Source of the DNA: Bacteroidales bacterium UBA5382
GTDB taxonomy: Bacteria > Bacteroidota > Bacteroidia > Bacteroidales > Dysgonomonadaceae
NCBI GenBank assembly: GCA_002409745.1
Contig: DHOU01000038.1
Span: forward strand, 42,981-64,510
Direction: 5' to 3'
DNA length: 21,530 nucleotides
Below are positions 6,965 through 15,036 of this stretch, one piece after another. Made by a program: the position numbers and the translations under genes. The first letter of the stretch is position 1, and every line of letters starts with the position of its first letter. The notes beneath the pieces were generated by a model. The model worked only from the letters and a program-made list of their open reading frames with translations. It ran no database searches and was not told the origin of the DNA.

Positions 6965-7762
6965 TTAAATAAACAAGTATAAACTGAAAGCCATGATAAT
7001 CATTCCGGTAACCACTCCGATAATGCATAAATGGTGCTTCCCGTATTTCTCGGCGCTCGGAAGGAGTTCATCCAACGAAATAAAAATCATAATTCCCGCT
7101 ACTACTGAGAGTACGATTCCGTTGAGCAACGGTGTCCAATAGGGCATGAGAAATAAGAAGGCGATTAATGCGCCTACCGGTTCCGCAAGACCCGAAAGGA
7201 AAGATAACCAGAACGCTTTCTTCCGATTCCCCGTTGAGTGGTAAATAGGAACCGACACGGCGATGCCTTCCGGAATATTATGGATGGCAATGGCCACCGT
7301 AATCGGAATGGCAATCTCCAGGGAGTTCAACCCCGACATGAATGTCGCGATACCTTCGGGGAAATTGTGAATGGCAATCGTTATCGCCGTGACGATACCG
7401 GTATGTTTTAACCGGCTGTTATTCGATTTCATCTCTTCTACCGCATGCATTTCGTGCGGATTGCTCGACTTGGGCACTAAAAAGTCGATGAGGGCGATAA
7501 GGGCGATACCGCCGAACAAAGCCAACAGGGTGTACAACGTTGCCGTTTTCTCCCCGAAATCGGCGGTTAGGGTTTGCAGTGAAGTCGGCAACATTTCCAT
7601 GAAAGAAACGTAAATCATCACTCCGGCGGACAGGCCGAGCGAGAAGCTCAGAAAGTTCGTGTTGGTATGTTTGGCGATGAGGGCGATGAGGCTTCCGATA
7701 CCGGTGGATAAACCAGCGATCAGCGTCATGATAAACGCGATGAGAATTGTTTGATGTTCCAT
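6965..7762 (-). CDS. zupT: ZIP-family zinc/divalent metal transporter (ZupT-like)
   Basis: An inner-membrane importer of zinc and related divalent metals, 265 residues with about eight membrane helices. The metal-site helices are evident: IHNFPEGIATF (His132-Gly137) in TM4 and IHNIPEGIAVSVP (His161-Gly166) in TM5, followed by LAEPVGALIAF. The His-containing loop between TM3 and TM4 (NPHEMHAVEEM) is short. The ATG at 7762 directly abuts the stop codon of the phosphatase gene upstream (TAA at 7763-7765), so translation is probably coupled. Whether it imports zinc, iron or manganese in this organism cannot be read from sequence. Confidence 0.92.
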   Translation of the reverse strand: MEHQTILIAFIMTLIAGLSTGIGSLIALIAKHTNTNFLSFSLGLSAGVMIYVSFMEMLPTSLQTLTADFGEKTATLYTLLALFGGIALIALIDFLVPKSSNPHEMHAVEEMKSNNSRLKHTGIVTAITIAIHNFPEGIATFMSGLNSLEIAIPITVAIAIHNIPEGIAVSVPIYHSTGNRKKAFWLSFLSGLAEPVGALIAFLFLMPYWTPLLNGIVLSVVAGIMIFISLDELLPSAEKYGKHHLCIIGVVTGMIIMAFSLYLFI

Positions 7763-8554
7763 TTATAATGTGGTAATGATTCCTTGCAAAATCTCCCGGT
7801 GAATGGCTCCATTCGAAGCGACCAATTCTTTGCCGAAAAGATAGTTTTCTCCTCCTGAAAAATCCGTACACGTGCCTCCGGCGCATTTCAAAATAAATGA
7901 TCCCGCGGCTACATCCCAAGGCGAAAGTCCCGAATGGAAATACGCATCGCTGCGTCCCATCGCTACGGAACAGATTTCGATGGCGGCTGATCCTTTGATG
8001 CGGAAACTGCATTGACGAAATTGGGCAAAAGCGTTTTTCAATATTTGTTCGCCTTTTTCATCAAGACTGTACGGTATGCCGAACCCGATATATCCGTTAT
8101 TCAGCGACGGGTGTTTGCTCACCGAAATCGGTTTTCCGTTTAACTGTGCCGTATCTTTGCCGGTTGCCGAGAACATTTCTTCCGCAACCGGATCGTAGAC
8201 GATACCCAAAATGATTTTATCGTCTTTCTTTAAGCCGATACTCACCGAGAACGGTTTATCGCCGTGGATATAATTCGTTGTTCCGTCCAACGGATCGATA
8301 ATCCATGTATAACGTTCTTTTTGATACTCAACCGTGCCCTCTTCCGTCAAGAAAGAAGCCTCGGGAAGGAGCGCCCCCAATTCTTTCACCAATTGTTGCT
8401 CGGCCTCCTTGTCAATATGGGTTACATAGTTTCTCACCCCTTTGAATTCAATATCCGACCGATGCAGTTTAGCTTGTTGGATTTTTAAAAACTCCCCGGT
8501 GGAAACAGCTATTTGAGCCACTTTGCCGCATAAAACTTCTATGTCGTTACTCAT
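7763..8554 (-). CDS. Inositol-monophosphatase-family phosphatase (SuhB/CysQ-type)
   Basis: A 263-residue Mg-dependent, lithium-sensitive-type phosphatase. The metal site is visible: FLTEEG at residues 68-73 (Glu71/Glu72), WIIDPLDGTTNYIHG with the two Asp and DGTTN at 84-98, GSAA at 188-191, and SPWDVAAG with Trp213-Asp214. These match the family signatures 1 and 2. The natural substrate could be inositol-1-phosphate, another sugar phosphate or PAP; the sequence alone does not decide. The start at 8554 has AGAAGG just upstream. It is followed with zero spacing by zupT, and a 14-unit octamer array lies between it and the S9 peptidase gene upstream. Confidence 0.88.
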   Translation of the reverse strand: MSNDIEVLCGKVAQIAVSTGEFLKIQQAKLHRSDIEFKGVRNYVTHIDKEAEQQLVKELGALLPEASFLTEEGTVEYQKERYTWIIDPLDGTTNYIHGDKPFSVSIGLKKDDKIILGIVYDPVAEEMFSATGKDTAQLNGKPISVSKHPSLNNGYIGFGIPYSLDEKGEQILKNAFAQFRQCSFRIKGSAAIEICSVAMGRSDAYFHSGLSPWDVAAGSFILKCAGGTCTDFSGGENYLFGKELVASNGAIHREILQGIITTL

Positions 8555-8600
8555 TACCTTCTATAATATATCTGTTATCGTTTAATCGCATCCTTTTCTT

Positions 8601-8712
8601 CTCCCTGTCCCCTTGTCTCCCTGTCTCTTTGTCCCCCTGTCTCTTTGTCCCCCTGTCTCCCTGTCCCCCTGTCTCTTTGTCTCCCTGTCTCCCTGTCCCC
8701 CTGTCTCCCTGT
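8601..8712. repeat. Octanucleotide tandem array, YYYYYTGT flavour (14 units)
   Basis: Fourteen exact-length 8-bp units without a phase slip, drawn from four variants: CTCCCTGT, CTCTTTGT, CCCCCTGT and one CCCCTTGT. All variation is C/T, in the first five positions, and every unit ends in TGT. The array ends 3 nt before the stop codon of the S9 peptidase (plus-strand TCA 8716-8718). On the mRNA strand it is purine-rich. The same unit recurs at 11284-11349. Confidence 0.92.
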
Positions 8713-8715
8713 CTT

Positions 8716-11253
8716 TCACTTCTCCGGGTACATCGAATCCCACCATTGCGAGTCATTTTTCAACCATTTATCGAACCAAGCATAAATAGCATGGTTCCAT
8801 GCAATACGCTTGCTATAATTATAAATAGCATGGTTTTCACCTTCCACCTGAATGAATTCCACCGGTTTGTTCAGCAATTTCAACGCCGTATACATTTGAA
8901 TACTTTCCCCGATAGGCACATTGGTGTCGGCTGTTCCGTGAAGCAACAACAGCGGCGTATTGATTTTGTCGGCATGGAAAAGCGGGCTTTGTTCCACATA
9001 CAGTTGCGGATTATTCCACGGATAGCTTCCCGCGCTGGCCCCGGCGCTATAAGAATATCCCCAATAGCCTTCACCCCAATAACTGGTAATGTTGCTGATT
9101 CCTGCGTGTGATACCGAAGCTGCGAACAAATCGGTTTGCGTAATGAGATATTGCGTCATAAATCCTCCGTAAGAAGCTCCGATGTTCCCGATTTTGTTCC
9201 GGTCGACAAATGGATGGCTTGCCACGAACTTTTCAACTCCTTCAATGATCTCTTCCGCGGTTTGTTTTCCCCACGCATTCACGTGCCGTGCCGAGAATTC
9301 CTGTCCGTAACCCGTGGTGCCGCTGGGTTGTAACGTATATACCACATAGTCGAGGGCTGCGTATACATGCAACGGATAGGTGCTTTCGAACACGCGTTGG
9401 GTAGGACTTGTCCCGCCGTAGTAGTAAACAATAAGCGGATATTTTTTGTTTGCATCGAATCCCGGCGGTAAGTAATAGCGACCTTCGATGGTATCGCCGA
9501 AAGAGCTTTTGAAGTTCCAATCCCTTACTTCCCCGAGGGTCAGTTTGCGAAGGCGATCGTCGTAAGGATCGCTGATAAGTGTCGATTCGAGCGTTTTTAA
9601 GTTTAAGAGGTAAGATCTGGCGGAATTAGAAACGCTTGTGCCGGTGTAGCTCGCCCAATGTCCGCTTTCCGCCAGATCGAACGAGCGGATAACGTCTTCC
9701 CGAAGAGGGAGTTTCTCAAATTTTCCCGATGTCGGGTGATAACGATATACGTTCTCCCGGTCGCCATCCTGAACGCGATAATAGATGAACCCGTCCGAGG
9801 GATTCCATGTTTGGGCATCGATAGTCGGCCCGAAGTTTTTTGTCAAAGCTTTGACTTGCTTCGTTTGCAAATCCATCAGGAAGGATTGCGTGTCGTAACT
9901 GTTGGCTATTTGCCCCTCTTTGATGTTTAGCCCAATCCCGTTGAAAGCTTCCGGAGCCCCATGGATGAGTATTTGTTCTCCATCGGGGGAAAACTGCGCG
10001 GAATAGATATAGGTTTGATCTTTCCATACCGTATCGACTTGCATCGTCTGCAAATTCAACAAAAACATCGAACTCTTGCGGAACGGCCGTTGGGAAAGGT
10101 CTTCTTCCGATGTTGAGAAAAGAAGATATTTCACGTCATCGGTTACATCATTTAACGACGTTGAGCGTTTGCCGAAAGTCAGTTGCTGCGAAAGGCCGGT
10201 GTCGAAGAAATAGCGGTAAAGCGAATATCGTTCGCGATAATTCGGTTGACGATCATCCACCCCGGTCATGCGTTTTAGGCCGCTCGGTTGACTGACGCTG
10301 ATGGTTTGTTTGGAGGAATAAAATACGGATTTTTCGTCGGGAGCCATGTAAAAACTCTCTTTGGGAAGTTGTTCGGCGAGAATAACCGTTTCGGAGGTTT
10401 GCGGGTTGAATGAGAGAAGTGCCCGGCCATCTTTACTATCCGTCACATAATATAATAGGTCGGATTTGGGCATCCACTTGAGTTGTTCGCGTGTAAACGG
10501 TTCGGAAAGGATACTCTTTTTTTCGCGCGCATCGTATACCTGGCTGTATCTTTTTGTTTCTCCGCCCGGAAGCGTTTCGCTTAAGTGCAGCAACACAAAT
10601 CGTCCACTGGGAGATACCGAAGATCCGCTTATGCGTTTCCCTTCCAAGATGTCGACGATCGTAATGCGTCGTGAATCCGCATTCTGTATGGTTAAGTTGA
10701 GTAGGGAATCGTTCTTCTCCGGTTTGATTTCGACCTTTATGGCCGGTATTGTCTTGTAGGCTGAAGAAGCGAGTATTTTAACGACAATCCGTTCGTTATT
10801 GATATATCCCGATAAGGTTGTATTCACCGAGCCGGCTTTCGATACGCTATCGTTAACCTCCCTTTTCGTCGCACGTTTGTTATCATTTACATATAACTCG
10901 AGCGGATTGGGAGAAGTCACCGTAAGTGTTGCCTTTCCGTAGCGGTCTCCGCCCACATAAAAAGAAACGAGGCGGAATTCGTATTCATTTTGCGGGCGTG
11001 GAAAATGGAAAAAGCCGGATGTGTCGGGTTTCATTTCATGGGTGAAGCGCGACTGTTCGGGAAATGCGACCGGATAGGAGAGGAGTGTTTCTTCCGAAAA
11101 TCGGGTATTGCCGATGTTTGTACTATCTATCAATACCGGCTTCTGCAAAGAAATGGGACCGAAAGAGTAAAGCGTTTGGGGCGATAAAGCCTTTTGTGCC
11201 GCTATCCCCGTACATACGGATAAAACAAAAATCAAAATCTTTAATCTATTCAT
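8716..11253 (-). CDS. Exported S9-family peptidase (prolyl oligopeptidase / DPP type)
   Basis: A large serine exopeptidase, 845 residues, likely periplasmic. Residues 1-19 are a signal peptide (MNRLKILIFVLSVCTGIAAQ). The middle (about 180-560) has WD/PD40-like beta-propeller repeats (PSGRFVLLHLSE, SPDGEQILIHG). The C-terminal alpha/beta hydrolase has IVYYYGGTSP, the nucleophile GNIGASYGG (Ser694), LLLHGTADTNVP (Asp776) and EGENHAIYNY (His808). The glycine-rich GASYGG places it in S9B/S9C-like groups. In Bacteroidales such enzymes release dipeptides from oligopeptides as food, but the exact cleavage rule is not visible. Octamer arrays lie on both sides, 3 nt after its stop and 30 nt before its start. 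Confidence 0.93.
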   Translation of the reverse strand: MNRLKILIFVLSVCTGIAAQKALSPQTLYSFGPISLQKPVLIDSTNIGNTRFSEETLLSYPVAFPEQSRFTHEMKPDTSGFFHFPRPQNEYEFRLVSFYVGGDRYGKATLTVTSPNPLELYVNDNKRATKREVNDSVSKAGSVNTTLSGYINNERIVVKILASSAYKTIPAIKVEIKPEKNDSLLNLTIQNADSRRITIVDILEGKRISGSSVSPSGRFVLLHLSETLPGGETKRYSQVYDAREKKSILSEPFTREQLKWMPKSDLLYYVTDSKDGRALLSFNPQTSETVILAEQLPKESFYMAPDEKSVFYSSKQTISVSQPSGLKRMTGVDDRQPNYRERYSLYRYFFDTGLSQQLTFGKRSTSLNDVTDDVKYLLFSTSEEDLSQRPFRKSSMFLLNLQTMQVDTVWKDQTYIYSAQFSPDGEQILIHGAPEAFNGIGLNIKEGQIANSYDTQSFLMDLQTKQVKALTKNFGPTIDAQTWNPSDGFIYYRVQDGDRENVYRYHPTSGKFEKLPLREDVIRSFDLAESGHWASYTGTSVSNSARSYLLNLKTLESTLISDPYDDRLRKLTLGEVRDWNFKSSFGDTIEGRYYLPPGFDANKKYPLIVYYYGGTSPTQRVFESTYPLHVYAALDYVVYTLQPSGTTGYGQEFSARHVNAWGKQTAEEIIEGVEKFVASHPFVDRNKIGNIGASYGGFMTQYLITQTDLFAASVSHAGISNITSYWGEGYWGYSYSAGASAGSYPWNNPQLYVEQSPLFHADKINTPLLLLHGTADTNVPIGESIQMYTALKLLNKPVEFIQVEGENHAIYNYSKRIAWNHAIYAWFDKWLKNDSQWWDSMYPEK

Positions 11254-11283
11254 TTTCTAACTTATCATTTTTTATTTCTCACT

Positions 11284-11349
11284 TTCCTTGTCCCCTTGTC
11301 TCTCTGTCTCCCTGTCTCCCTGTCTCTTTGTCCCCTTGTCTCTCTCTGT
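11284..11349. repeat. Octanucleotide tandem array, YYYYYTGT flavour (8 units)
   Basis: Eight units of the same octamer family as 8601-8712 (ttccttgt, ccccttgt, ctctctgt, ctccctgt twice, ctctttgt, ccccttgt), the last being a 10-nt variant. It lies 30 nt upstream of the S9 peptidase start and 72 nt beyond the ispE stop, the only array not close to a stop codon. Confidence 0.88.
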
Positions 11350-11421
11350 CCCCCCTTATCGGCGTTAGCCATTATCACGTGCAGCGTTTATCGACGAAGG
11401 ATTATCGGGAAAAGTCCCCCG

Positions 11422-12234
11422 TCACTCCTCTGTCCATACAAAATGATGCGCGAAATGTCCGGCAAGATCAGGCTTCTTATCGAAAAGACCGAATACGGCC
11501 GATCCGGATCCCGACATGGAAGCGTACGATGCCCCGAGAGAATATAATTGCTTTTTGATGTCTGCGATTTCGGGGTGTTTTTTGAAAACCGGCTCCTCAA
11601 AATCATTCTTCATCGTTTCCCGCCATTCGGATACCGGACGCCCGATGATTTCCTTCAATGAACTTCGAGGTTGACGCGGGGTAATCAGAGCATATGCCTC
11701 TTTTGTGGATACGGCAATATCCGGTTTTACCAATACGATAAAAAACGAATCCAAATTGAGCTCTACGGCTTCTAAGCAGTCTCCGATGCCGGTGGCGAAA
11801 GCCGGTTTGTTTTGAATGAAAAAAGGACAATCGGCACCTAACGTGGCCGCTAATCGTATCAATTCGGCCTCGGAATAATTTAACGAAAAGGTCTCATTGA
11901 GTAGTTTGAGCATAAATGCCGCATCGGACGAGCCGCCGCCCAAACCGGCACCGGTAGGAATTTTTTTCAACAAGTGAATGTCGAGAGGAGGAATTTCTTT
12001 TTCGCCCGAAATACGCTTTAATGCTTTGATGACAAGGTTCTCGTCTTTATGCGCGTCGAGTGGAGTGCCGGAAAGGAAAAACCGGTATTTTTCGTTGCTT
12101 CCGGAAGGGATGATTTCCAGCGCGTCCTTCAATCCGATAGGGTAGAATACCGTTTCGAGATTATGGTAGCCGTCTGCTCGCTTGGAAACGATCCGTAATC
12201 CTAAGTTGATTTTCGCGTTTGGAAAACTGATCAT
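11422..12234 (-). CDS. ispE: 4-diphosphocytidyl-2-C-methyl-D-erythritol kinase IspE
   Basis: A GHMP kinase of 270 residues that phosphorylates CDP-methylerythritol in the MEP pathway to isoprenoids. The N-terminal [24 protein letters not shown] carries catalytic Lys8 and the GYH substrate loop. The ATP-binding GHMP motif [15 protein letters not shown] is at 93-107, and LGADCPFF provides the catalytic Asp135. The C-terminal [12 protein letters not shown] loop (GHMP motif 3) is intact. It lies 41 nt from the DUF2461 gene, and that short gap contains a TATCTTTG promoter element, so it may have its own promoter. The presence of ispE shows that the cell uses the MEP route. Confidence 0.96.
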   Translation of the reverse strand: MISFPNAKINLGLRIVSKRADGYHNLETVFYPIGLKDALEIIPSGSNEKYRFFLSGTPLDAHKDENLVIKALKRISGEKEIPPLDIHLLKKIPTGAGLGGGSSDAAFMLKLLNETFSLNYSEAELIRLAATLGADCPFFIQNKPAFATGIGDCLEAVELNLDSFFIVLVKPDIAVSTKEAYALITPRQPRSSLKEIIGRPVSEWRETMKNDFEEPVFKKHPEIADIKKQLYSLGASYASMSGSGSAVFGLFDKKPDLAGHFAHHFVWTEE

Positions 12235-12255
12235 ACGTATTTCTTATAAAAAACA

Positions 12256-12263
12256 CAAAGATA
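12256..12263 (-). promoter_or_regulatory. Candidate ispE promoter -7 element
   Basis: The minus strand reads TATCTTTG here, a perfect match to the Bacteroidetes -7 consensus TAnnTTTG, 21 nt before the ispE start. No -33 TTTG at the usual 19-21 nt distance was found, so the strength is unclear. Confidence 0.5.
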
Positions 12264-12275
12264 ACAATTTTTCAA

Positions 12276-12962
12276 CTATTCATTATTTATTGCTTCGATC
12301 ATAAAATGATAAAGTCCGGCAAGCCGCGAAAAATCCTCGATCATCGAATGGGCTAATGCATCGGAATAAATACGCTCGTCGGTCAACGGAAACGATTTGT
12401 TCACATAGATGCTCTTGCCTTGCAGCCACGGTTGATAAAAATCGGACAAATCATTCGCGATCGGCCGAACATATTTTTCACCCTGTGTTTCGTAGCCGGC
12501 TTCGAACACTTCGAGAGCGATCTCTTTAAATGATTCTTTTTCCTGCGTGACGGCTTCACGAAACTGATCCATTATCTTTCTTACGGGTGAAAACAATCCC
12601 ATTCCCCATTCGCACCTTTCCGTATCGAGAGACATATAATATCCTGGGAAACTTTCCCAATGAGTGGTCGATCGTTGGAATGTCATCCATAAGTGTGTCC
12701 GGTAGGGGCGCTTATCTTTTGAAAAACGCGTGTCACGGTAAATGCGTGAAAGTACTTTGTGAGGTCGCATTTCAAAAGCCGGGTCTATGGTTGTCATCGC
12801 CGGTGATACGGCCGAAATCAATGCCCTGAAAGGTTCCAGAAGTTGCGTTTCATACACTGTGCGATGCGCTTCGAACCATTCTTTATAATTGTTTTCTTCC
12901 AAATCGCGCAAAAAACGAAATGTTTCCGCGCGAAAACCAGTGAAAGGAATATTCTTTTTCAT
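12276..12962 (-). CDS. DUF2461 domain-containing protein (TIGR02453 family)
   Basis: A 228-residue cytoplasmic protein of unknown function, matching DUF2461 along its length. The family hallmarks are FLRDLEENNYKEWFEAHR near the start, RIYRDTRFSKDKRPYRTHL in the middle (a run of conserved basic residues) and FPGYYMSLDTE with WGMGLFSP after it. No signal peptide or membrane segment is present. It is the first minus-strand gene after the strand switch and is probably followed by ispE in the same direction; a TATCTTAG element on the minus strand just upstream (near 12980) could be its promoter. No function is known to me. Confidence 0.88.
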   Translation of the reverse strand: MKKNIPFTGFRAETFRFLRDLEENNYKEWFEAHRTVYETQLLEPFRALISAVSPAMTTIDPAFEMRPHKVLSRIYRDTRFSKDKRPYRTHLWMTFQRSTTHWESFPGYYMSLDTERCEWGMGLFSPVRKIMDQFREAVTQEKESFKEIALEVFEAGYETQGEKYVRPIANDLSDFYQPWLQGKSIYVNKSFPLTDERIYSDALAHSMIEDFSRLAGLYHFMIEAINNE

Positions 12963-13093
12963 GAATCTATTTTTTACAGCTAAGATAATACTATTTTTGT
13001 ATCATCTTTCTTTTTGAACGGAAGAGATTCACATTTTTATCGGTTAGAATGCCGCTTTCGTCGGGAAAAAAGACTCATTTAAGCGATTAAATG

Positions 13094-13125
13094 TTGCTAA
13101 ATGGTATGCTCAATGCGTATCTTTG
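13094..13125 (+). promoter_or_regulatory. Promoter of the LiaF-like / LytTR gene pair
   Basis: TTG at 13094-13096 and TATCTTTG at 13118-13125 are 21 nt apart, matching the Bacteroidetes -33 / -7 layout. Transcription would begin near 13132, giving a leader of about 18 nt with AGGAAAGG before the ATG at 13150. This rules out an in-frame TTG at 13123 as the start codon. Confidence 0.7.
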
Positions 13126-13149
13126 CACAAAAAAGGAAAGGGTTGTTCT

Positions 13150-13908
13150 ATGATGGATTCCAATAAATCTGTTCCCGTCAATGTTATTCGTTCAAAAAGT
13201 CTTTTTCTGGCGCTTTTGCTTGTGGCGATCGGTATGATATTTCTGTCGTTCAATTTCGGATGGCTTGATCCGTCTTTGAAACGGATCATTTTCTCATGGC
13301 CGGCGCTGTTTATTCTGATAGGTCTTGTGTCTTTTGCCAAAAGACATTTCACCGGTTTCCTCTTTTGGTTTGGGGTGGGACTTTTTTTTATCGTGCCTAT
13401 TATTGCGAAAGCATATCCCGGCTTGTTCGTTGGTGTCGACGAAAACTTTACCCGAAACTACTGGCCGTTGATACTTATTATTATCGGTGTTGCGAGTATT
13501 TTTAAAATTGTGTTCGCCAAAAAAGGAAATACTTGTTCGCATTGTACTAAATCGACTCATCCGCAAGGACTCAATGGGCGTATTGAGCGGAAAGTGGTTT
13601 TTGGCGGTTCAGAGAATATCTTTCTCGATCCGGTTTTTGAAGGAGGAAGCATCGAAGCCTTTTTTGGAGGTATTGTGCTCGATCTTCGCAAGACGACGCT
13701 TCCCGAAGGCGAGACCCATCTGAGGGTTGATGCCGTTTTCGGAGGGGTTACTTTTTATATTCCTGATGACTGGGTAGTATCTGCTAAATTGGATACGGTG
13801 TTAGGAGGCTTTGAAGATAAGCGCTTATCGACCCATTATCCGGCGGTGGCGGATAGAATGTTGATTATTGAAGGAGATTTGGTATTCGGAGGTTGCGAAA
13901 TACGCTAA
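13150..13908 (+). CDS. LiaF-like membrane protein (cell-wall-active antibiotics response type)
   Basis: A 252-residue protein with an N-terminal hydrophobic part of about four helices (LFLALLLVAIGMIFLSFNF, SWPALFILIGLVSF, FLFWFGVGLFFIVPII, YWPLILIIIGVASIFKIVF), as in DUF5668/LiaI-LiaF domains. A short Cys pair follows (CSHCTKSTH), then a soluble beta-rich domain with repeated FGG/GG turns (VVFGGSENIF, EAFFGGIVLDLRKTTLP, DAVFGGVTFYIPDDW, DTVLGGFED), the LiaF/DUF2154 fold. Start is 13150 or 13153 (two adjacent ATG). In Firmicutes LiaF restrains a cell-envelope stress kinase; here the neighbour 12 nt downstream is a LytTR regulator, with no kinase, so it may hold that regulator. This role is inferred. 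Confidence 0.82.
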   Translation: MMDSNKSVPVNVIRSKSLFLALLLVAIGMIFLSFNFGWLDPSLKRIIFSWPALFILIGLVSFAKRHFTGFLFWFGVGLFFIVPIIAKAYPGLFVGVDENFTRNYWPLILIIIGVASIFKIVFAKKGNTCSHCTKSTHPQGLNGRIERKVVFGGSENIFLDPVFEGGSIEAFFGGIVLDLRKTTLPEGETHLRVDAVFGGVTFYIPDDWVVSAKLDTVLGGFEDKRLSTHYPAVADRMLIIEGDLVFGGCEIR

Positions 13909-13920
13909 ACAACGATAAGA

Positions 13921-14748
13921 ATGAATCTGGGTCCCTTTAGTTTTAAAGTCCTGTCTTACTGGTTATCGCTTCTAGTGATATGTCTTGTATATGCATCGAT
14001 GCAAGCGTGGGGTTTTCAGGCCATGCTTTCCTTGCCCTTCGGAGATTTATTTGTTATCGGTATTTTGGACTTTTGGATTTTTGCAGGATTAGGATCATTG
14101 CTCGAAAAAGCAATACGTTATAGCGATTTATCATCATTAAGCATTCTTTATCGTGTGATTAATCCTATTATAATGAGCGTCTTGTGGATAGCAACCGGTG
14201 CAGGGTTAACTTACTTCGGAGCGCTCCTGGTTTTGGGGAGCACATCTCAAGGCGCGGCGGAATCCATGGTTCCGATGAAAGTTTTCATTGCTTTTTTGTT
14301 GTATATATTGATGGTCGTGCATATCGCCAACCGCCGCTCAAAAAAGGATAAAGACGTACTGAACGAAGATGCGCCATCCATTGCGGATGCAAATTCGGAA
14401 GAGGATGCCGACAAGGATGTCTTGGAACAGGTGGTGATAAAAACCGGACAAAAGATTCATGTTGTTTTGGCGGACGATATTGTATATATTCAGTCGGATG
14501 GCGATTATGTGCAACTCTATACGGAGCAGTCTAAATTTCTGAAGGAAGAAACGATGAAGTATTTCGAAACGCATCTGTCTCCTTCTACTTTTTTGCGCGT
14601 ACATCGATCGTATATCGTTAATATAAAAAAGATTTTGCGCATTGAGCGTTATGAGAAGCGAGGACAGCTTCTCACCCTTATCAACGGGCATAAAATAAAA
14701 GCTAGCGAGGCGGGATATAAGAAGTTAAAGGAGGTCTTGGATGTGTAG
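13921..14748 (+). CDS. Membrane-tethered LytTR DNA-binding regulator
   Basis: A 275-residue protein with two parts. Residues 8-145 hold four predicted membrane helices (YWLSLLVICLVYASMQAW, LFVIGILDFWIFAGLGSLL, IIMSVLWIATGAGLTYFGALLVLG, VFIAFLLYILMVVHIA). An acidic, Lys-rich linker (about 146-175) leads to a LytTR domain at 178-275, with DIVYIQSDGDYVQLYT, the typical FLRVHRSYIVNIKKI and the final GHKIKASEAGYKKLKEVL. There is no response-receiver domain, so it is not a classic two-component regulator. It is co-directional with the LiaF-like gene (12-nt gap) and 288 nt upstream of the RND pump operon, a likely target. The signal could be envelope damage; that is inference. Confidence 0.87.
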   Translation: MNLGPFSFKVLSYWLSLLVICLVYASMQAWGFQAMLSLPFGDLFVIGILDFWIFAGLGSLLEKAIRYSDLSSLSILYRVINPIIMSVLWIATGAGLTYFGALLVLGSTSQGAAESMVPMKVFIAFLLYILMVVHIANRRSKKDKDVLNEDAPSIADANSEEDADKDVLEQVVIKTGQKIHVVLADDIVYIQSDGDYVQLYTEQSKFLKEETMKYFETHLSPSTFLRVHRSYIVNIKKILRIERYEKRGQLLTLINGHKIKASEAGYKKLKEVLDV

Positions 14749-15036
14749 AAGGTTCGCGAAAAACGATGCCGTTAATAACGGTGCTTGCCAGGAATTGGAG
14801 GTACAGGATAACATTCTAATGAAAAAATAAAAAATAATAAAGGGCGTTAAACTGTAAAAATAGAAAGTGTTTTAAGCATTTCGTTTGTACTTTTGCGCGT
14901 CTTTGCGGCGTTCGTTTTTTATAAAGAAGAAATAATCTGTTTGGCACGAAGCGGAAAGTGCCCTTTCAAGGGGGAAGTTATCGTACGATATAGCAAATGG
15001 ATTATCAAATACTGCTAAAAAAATAAATAATATATA
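14749..15036 (+). promoter_or_regulatory. Gap with promoter and long leader of the RND pump operon
   Basis: The 288-bp gap has a perfect palindrome CCGTTA-a-TAACGG at 14769-14781 (weak terminator or LytTR-like site: CCGTTAAT is near the LytTR half-site pattern). A -7 element TACTTTTG follows at 14888-14895 with no clear -33. This would give a leader of about 130 nt that includes CCCTTTCAAGGG near 14961-14972, able to form a small hairpin. No small gene is convincing here. Confidence 0.45.

Noticed and set aside
8547..8756. Minus-strand frame coding a repetitive GDRGTGRQGDKETG-type peptide over the octamer array
   Set aside because: It is only the translation of the 8-bp repeat, which changes frame each unit; no start signal or conserved domain.
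13123..13149. Upstream in-frame TTG start for the LiaF-like gene
   Set aside because: The TTG is part of the TATCTTTG promoter element, so it would lie upstream of the transcription start.
14961..14972. Riboswitch in the leader of the pump operon
   Set aside because: Only one short hairpin could be seen; no match to a riboswitch class that I can name.
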